Positions 6,918-8,775 of a stretch of DNA of 8,775 bases are shown one piece after another (the first letter of the stretch is position 1; each line of letters begins with the position of its first letter). The DNA is taken from contig JAJZRM010000098.1 in NCBI GenBank assembly GCA_021802685.1, positions 1 to 8,775 on the forward strand, given 5' to 3'. The notes under the pieces are model-generated. The model was not told the DNA's origin and searched no databases. It worked only from the letters and a program-made list of their open reading frames with translations. This DNA is from Deltaproteobacteria bacterium (GTDB lineage: Bacteria; Desulfobacterota; Deferrimicrobia; Deferrimicrobiales; Deferrimicrobiaceae). The position numbers and the translations under genes were made by a program.

Positions 6918-7979
6918 ATGGGTCTGTTCGGCAGCAAAGAGGTGGTCGGGCTGGACATCGGATCGAGCTCGGTGAAGATGGCCCACGTCAAGGGGATCGG
7001 CGCCGAGAACCGGTTGCGGAAGTTCGGCGTCTTCGCGCTCCCGTCGGACTCGATCGTCGACGGGGCCATCATGGACCACGCCGCCGTCGTCGAGGGGATA
7101 CAGAACGCCATGCGGGAGCTCAAGATCCACGAGAAGGAAGTCGCCATTTCCCTGTCGGGGCATTCCGTCATCATCAAGAAGGTCCAGCTTCCCACGACCA
7201 CCGCGGAGGAACTCGAAGAGTCGATCCAGTGGGAGGTGGAGCAGTACATTCCGTTCGACATCAAGGACGTCAAGATCGACTTCCAGGTGATCGGGCCGCT
7301 GAAGGACGATCCCGGGAAAATGGACGTCCTCCTGGTCGCGGCGAAGACCGATCTGATCAACGACTACATCTCCGTCGTCAAGGAAGCGGGGTTGACCCCC
7401 CGCGTCGTGGACATCGACTCCCTCGCGGCGGGGAACGCCTTCGAACTGACGCACCCCGTTTCCGACGAGCAGGTCCCCATGGTGGTGAACGTGGGCGCCT
7501 CGTTCATGAACATCAACATCCTCCACGCAGGCGTACCCCTGTTCACCCGGGACGTCCCGATGGGCGGCGGCATGTACACCTCCGAAATCCAGAAGCAGAT
7601 CGCCGTGAGCTACGAGACGGCCGAGGAGTACAAGACCGGGAGGAAGGAACCGGGGGAGCGCGGCGCCAAGCTCGACGAGATCATGAAGGTGGTGTCCAAC
7701 CTGCTCGCCACGGAGGCCCAGCGGTCGTACAACTTCTTCTCCGCCACCTACCCCGACCGCCTCGTGACGAAGGTCTACCTTACGGGCGGAGCCGCGAAAT
7801 CGTCTTTCCTTAAGGAGATCCTTGCCGAAAAGATCGGGGTCGGCGTGGAGATCTTCGCCCCGATCCAGGGATTGGCGGTGGATGAAAAGTCCGTCGATCC
7901 CGCCGTGGTTTCCCAATTCAACACCTCCGCAACGGTGGCGATCGGCCTGGCGCTGCGGAACCTGGAGGCTCGCGGATGA
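6918..7979 (+). CDS. pilM: type IV pilus assembly ATPase-like protein PilM
   Basis: This 353-residue cytoplasmic protein has an actin/FtsA-like fold and recruits the N-terminus of PilN at the inner membrane. Visible actin-fold motifs are phosphate-1 VVGLDIGSSSVKM (9-21), phosphate-2 VVNVGASFMNINIL (189-202) and the adenosine motif VYLTGGAAKSS (286-296). The family block IQWEVEQYIPFD (103-114) and the N-terminal MGLFGSKE are also present. The length matches PilM of other bacteria. A G-rich Shine-Dalgarno (GGGGGAT) lies just before the ATG, which starts 22 bases after the HTH gene. Its TGA overlaps the pilN ATG as ATGA, so the proteins are made together in the expected order. Nothing is missing or truncated. 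Confidence 0.96.
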   Translation: MGLFGSKEVVGLDIGSSSVKMAHVKGIGAENRLRKFGVFALPSDSIVDGAIMDHAAVVEGIQNAMRELKIHEKEVAISLSGHSVIIKKVQLPTTTAEELEESIQWEVEQYIPFDIKDVKIDFQVIGPLKDDPGKMDVLLVAAKTDLINDYISVVKEAGLTPRVVDIDSLAAGNAFELTHPVSDEQVPMVVNVGASFMNINILHAGVPLFTRDVPMGGGMYTSEIQKQIAVSYETAEEYKTGRKEPGERGAKLDEIMKVVSNLLATEAQRSYNFFSATYPDRLVTKVYLTGGAAKSSFLKEILAEKIGVGVEIFAPIQGLAVDEKSVDPAVVSQFNTSATVAIGLALRNLEARG

Positions 7980-8509
7980 TCCGGATCAATCTCATCCGGG
8001 GAAAACGGAAGAAGCGCCGTGAACTCAACCTCGGGTTCGCTTTCCTCTTCGTTCCCCTGGTCGTGCTGGCGGGCACGCTCTACTTCCACACCGTGGTCAA
8101 CGGCAAGATCAGGACGCTTCAGCAGAACATCCAGAAGGCGAACGCCGACATCGAGCGGTTGAAGAAAGAGATCGGCGAGGTCGAGAAGTTCAAGGCGCGG
8201 AAGGCCGAGCTCCAGAAAAAAGTGGACGTCATATCCAGCCTGCAGAAGGACCGGACGGCCCCGGTGAAGCTGTTCGAGGGGCTGTCGGCGGCCATCCCCG
8301 AGAAGTGCTGGATCGACAGGCTGGACATCGCGGGAGAAAAGATCTCGCTTTCCGGCGTCGCGCTGAACAACAACACCGTCGCCAACTTCATGACGGCTCT
8401 TGGGCAGACGGGGCGTTTCCGGGACGTCTCGCTGGGGTCGGCGGAACAGGTCCTAATGGCGAACGCGAAGCTCGTGCGGTTCAACCTGACGTTCCTGGCC
8501 GTCAACTGA
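7976..8509 (+). CDS. pilN: type IV pilus inner-membrane alignment protein PilN
   Basis: This 177-residue bitopic inner-membrane protein has the normal PilN plan. A short cytoplasmic tail MIRINLIRGKRKKRREL carries the PilM-binding INL motif (usually INLLP, here INLIR). TM1 is at about 19-41, followed by a periplasmic coiled coil (about 43-90, rich in Lys, Glu and Ala) and a small alpha/beta domain (about 96-177) of the ferredoxin-like type. The C-terminal part includes IDRLDIAGEKISLSGVALNNNTVANFMTAL, a pattern shared by PilN proteins. It would dimerise with PilO and link PilM to the periplasmic pilus platform. It overlaps pilM by 4 bases and is followed by pilO after 28 bases. Confidence 0.95.
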   Translation: MIRINLIRGKRKKRRELNLGFAFLFVPLVVLAGTLYFHTVVNGKIRTLQQNIQKANADIERLKKEIGEVEKFKARKAELQKKVDVISSLQKDRTAPVKLFEGLSAAIPEKCWIDRLDIAGEKISLSGVALNNNTVANFMTALGQTGRFRDVSLGSAEQVLMANAKLVRFNLTFLAVN

Positions 8510-8537
8510 CCTTCCGGACAGGACAAAGAGGACGCGT

Positions 8538-8775
8538 ATGGCGCTGAAACTGGACGGCCTCTCCAAGATCCCCACCAAGCAGAAGGTGCTCCTGGCGGTT
8601 CTCTTCTCCGCTTTCATCATCGCCGGCTACTACTACCTTTATTACCAGGAGGCCTCCCGGAAGATCACCACGCTCGAAACCCAGCTGACCTCCCTGCGCG
8701 CCAAGATCAAGGAGCAGGAAGTGATCGCGGGAAATCTGAAGTCGTTCCAGGCCGAGGTCGAACGGTTGGAAGGGC
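8538..8775 (+). CDS. pilO: type IV pilus inner-membrane protein PilO (N-terminal part, runs off window)
   Basis: The first 79 residues are visible. A short cytoplasmic tail MALKLDGLSKIPTKQKVLL precedes a TM helix at about 18-34 and a long coiled coil from about residue 40 to the edge, in the order expected for PilO. AGAGGA at 8527-8532 sits 5 bases before the ATG. PilO pairs with PilN in the periplasm to align the pilus machine. The name follows from position after pilM-pilN and from this architecture; the conserved C-terminal domain is outside the window. pilP and pilQ probably follow. Confidence 0.85.
   Translation, partial: MALKLDGLSKIPTKQKVLLAVLFSAFIIAGYYYLYYQEASRKITTLETQLTSLRAKIKEQEVIAGNLKSFQAEVERLEG

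Overview
This window looks like chromosomal DNA from a GC-rich Gram-negative bacterium, probably of the Desulfuromonadales/Geobacter type or another former 'Deltaproteobacteria' lineage. That guess rests on high GC with strong third-position GC bias, on GC-coded type IV pilus genes lying near a prepilin peptidase and an NtrC-type two-component pair, and on a small helix-turn-helix gene directly ahead of pilM. The lineage call is inference from gene content, not from a marker gene.

Layout. (1) Positions 2-2758, plus strand: a tightly packed operon holding the end of an unrecognised gene, an ABC exporter ATPase, its ABC-2 type permease, and a prepilin peptidase (pilD). Genes overlap or sit within 3 bases of each other. 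(2) Positions 2748-3574, minus strand: a two-gene unit. A small two-TM HAMP-like membrane protein comes first, followed by a type IV prepilin; stop and start overlap as ATGA. The prepilin converges tail-to-tail on pilD with an 11-base overlap. A good sigma-70-like promoter (TTGACT-16-TAGAAT) reads into this unit. (3) Positions 3628-6538, plus strand: a membrane histidine kinase and an NtrC-family sigma-54 activator, translationally overlapped. (4) Positions 6539-6667: an AT-rich intergenic island with a strong sigma-70-like promoter, an overlapping sigma-54-like element and palindromes. (5) Positions 6668-8775, plus strand: a small helix-turn-helix protein, then pilM, pilN and the start of pilO, the inner-membrane alignment platform of the type IV pilus. 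The operon runs off the right edge.

Together the genes give a type IV pilus locus: the peptidase that matures prepilins, one prepilin, the PilM-PilN-PilO assembly platform, and regulators (kinase/activator and small HTH protein) placed between them. A plausible working model is that the NtrC-type protein acts on a sigma-54 promoter in this locus, possibly the one ahead of the HTH-pilMNO operon. No wholly new system is evident. The most interesting points are the pilin lacking the usual Pro22 that is coupled to a HAMP-like stub, the dense G-tracts and quadruplex motif over the catalytic codons of pilD, the non-canonical GAFTEA loop in the activator, and the compact promoter ahead of the pilM operon.
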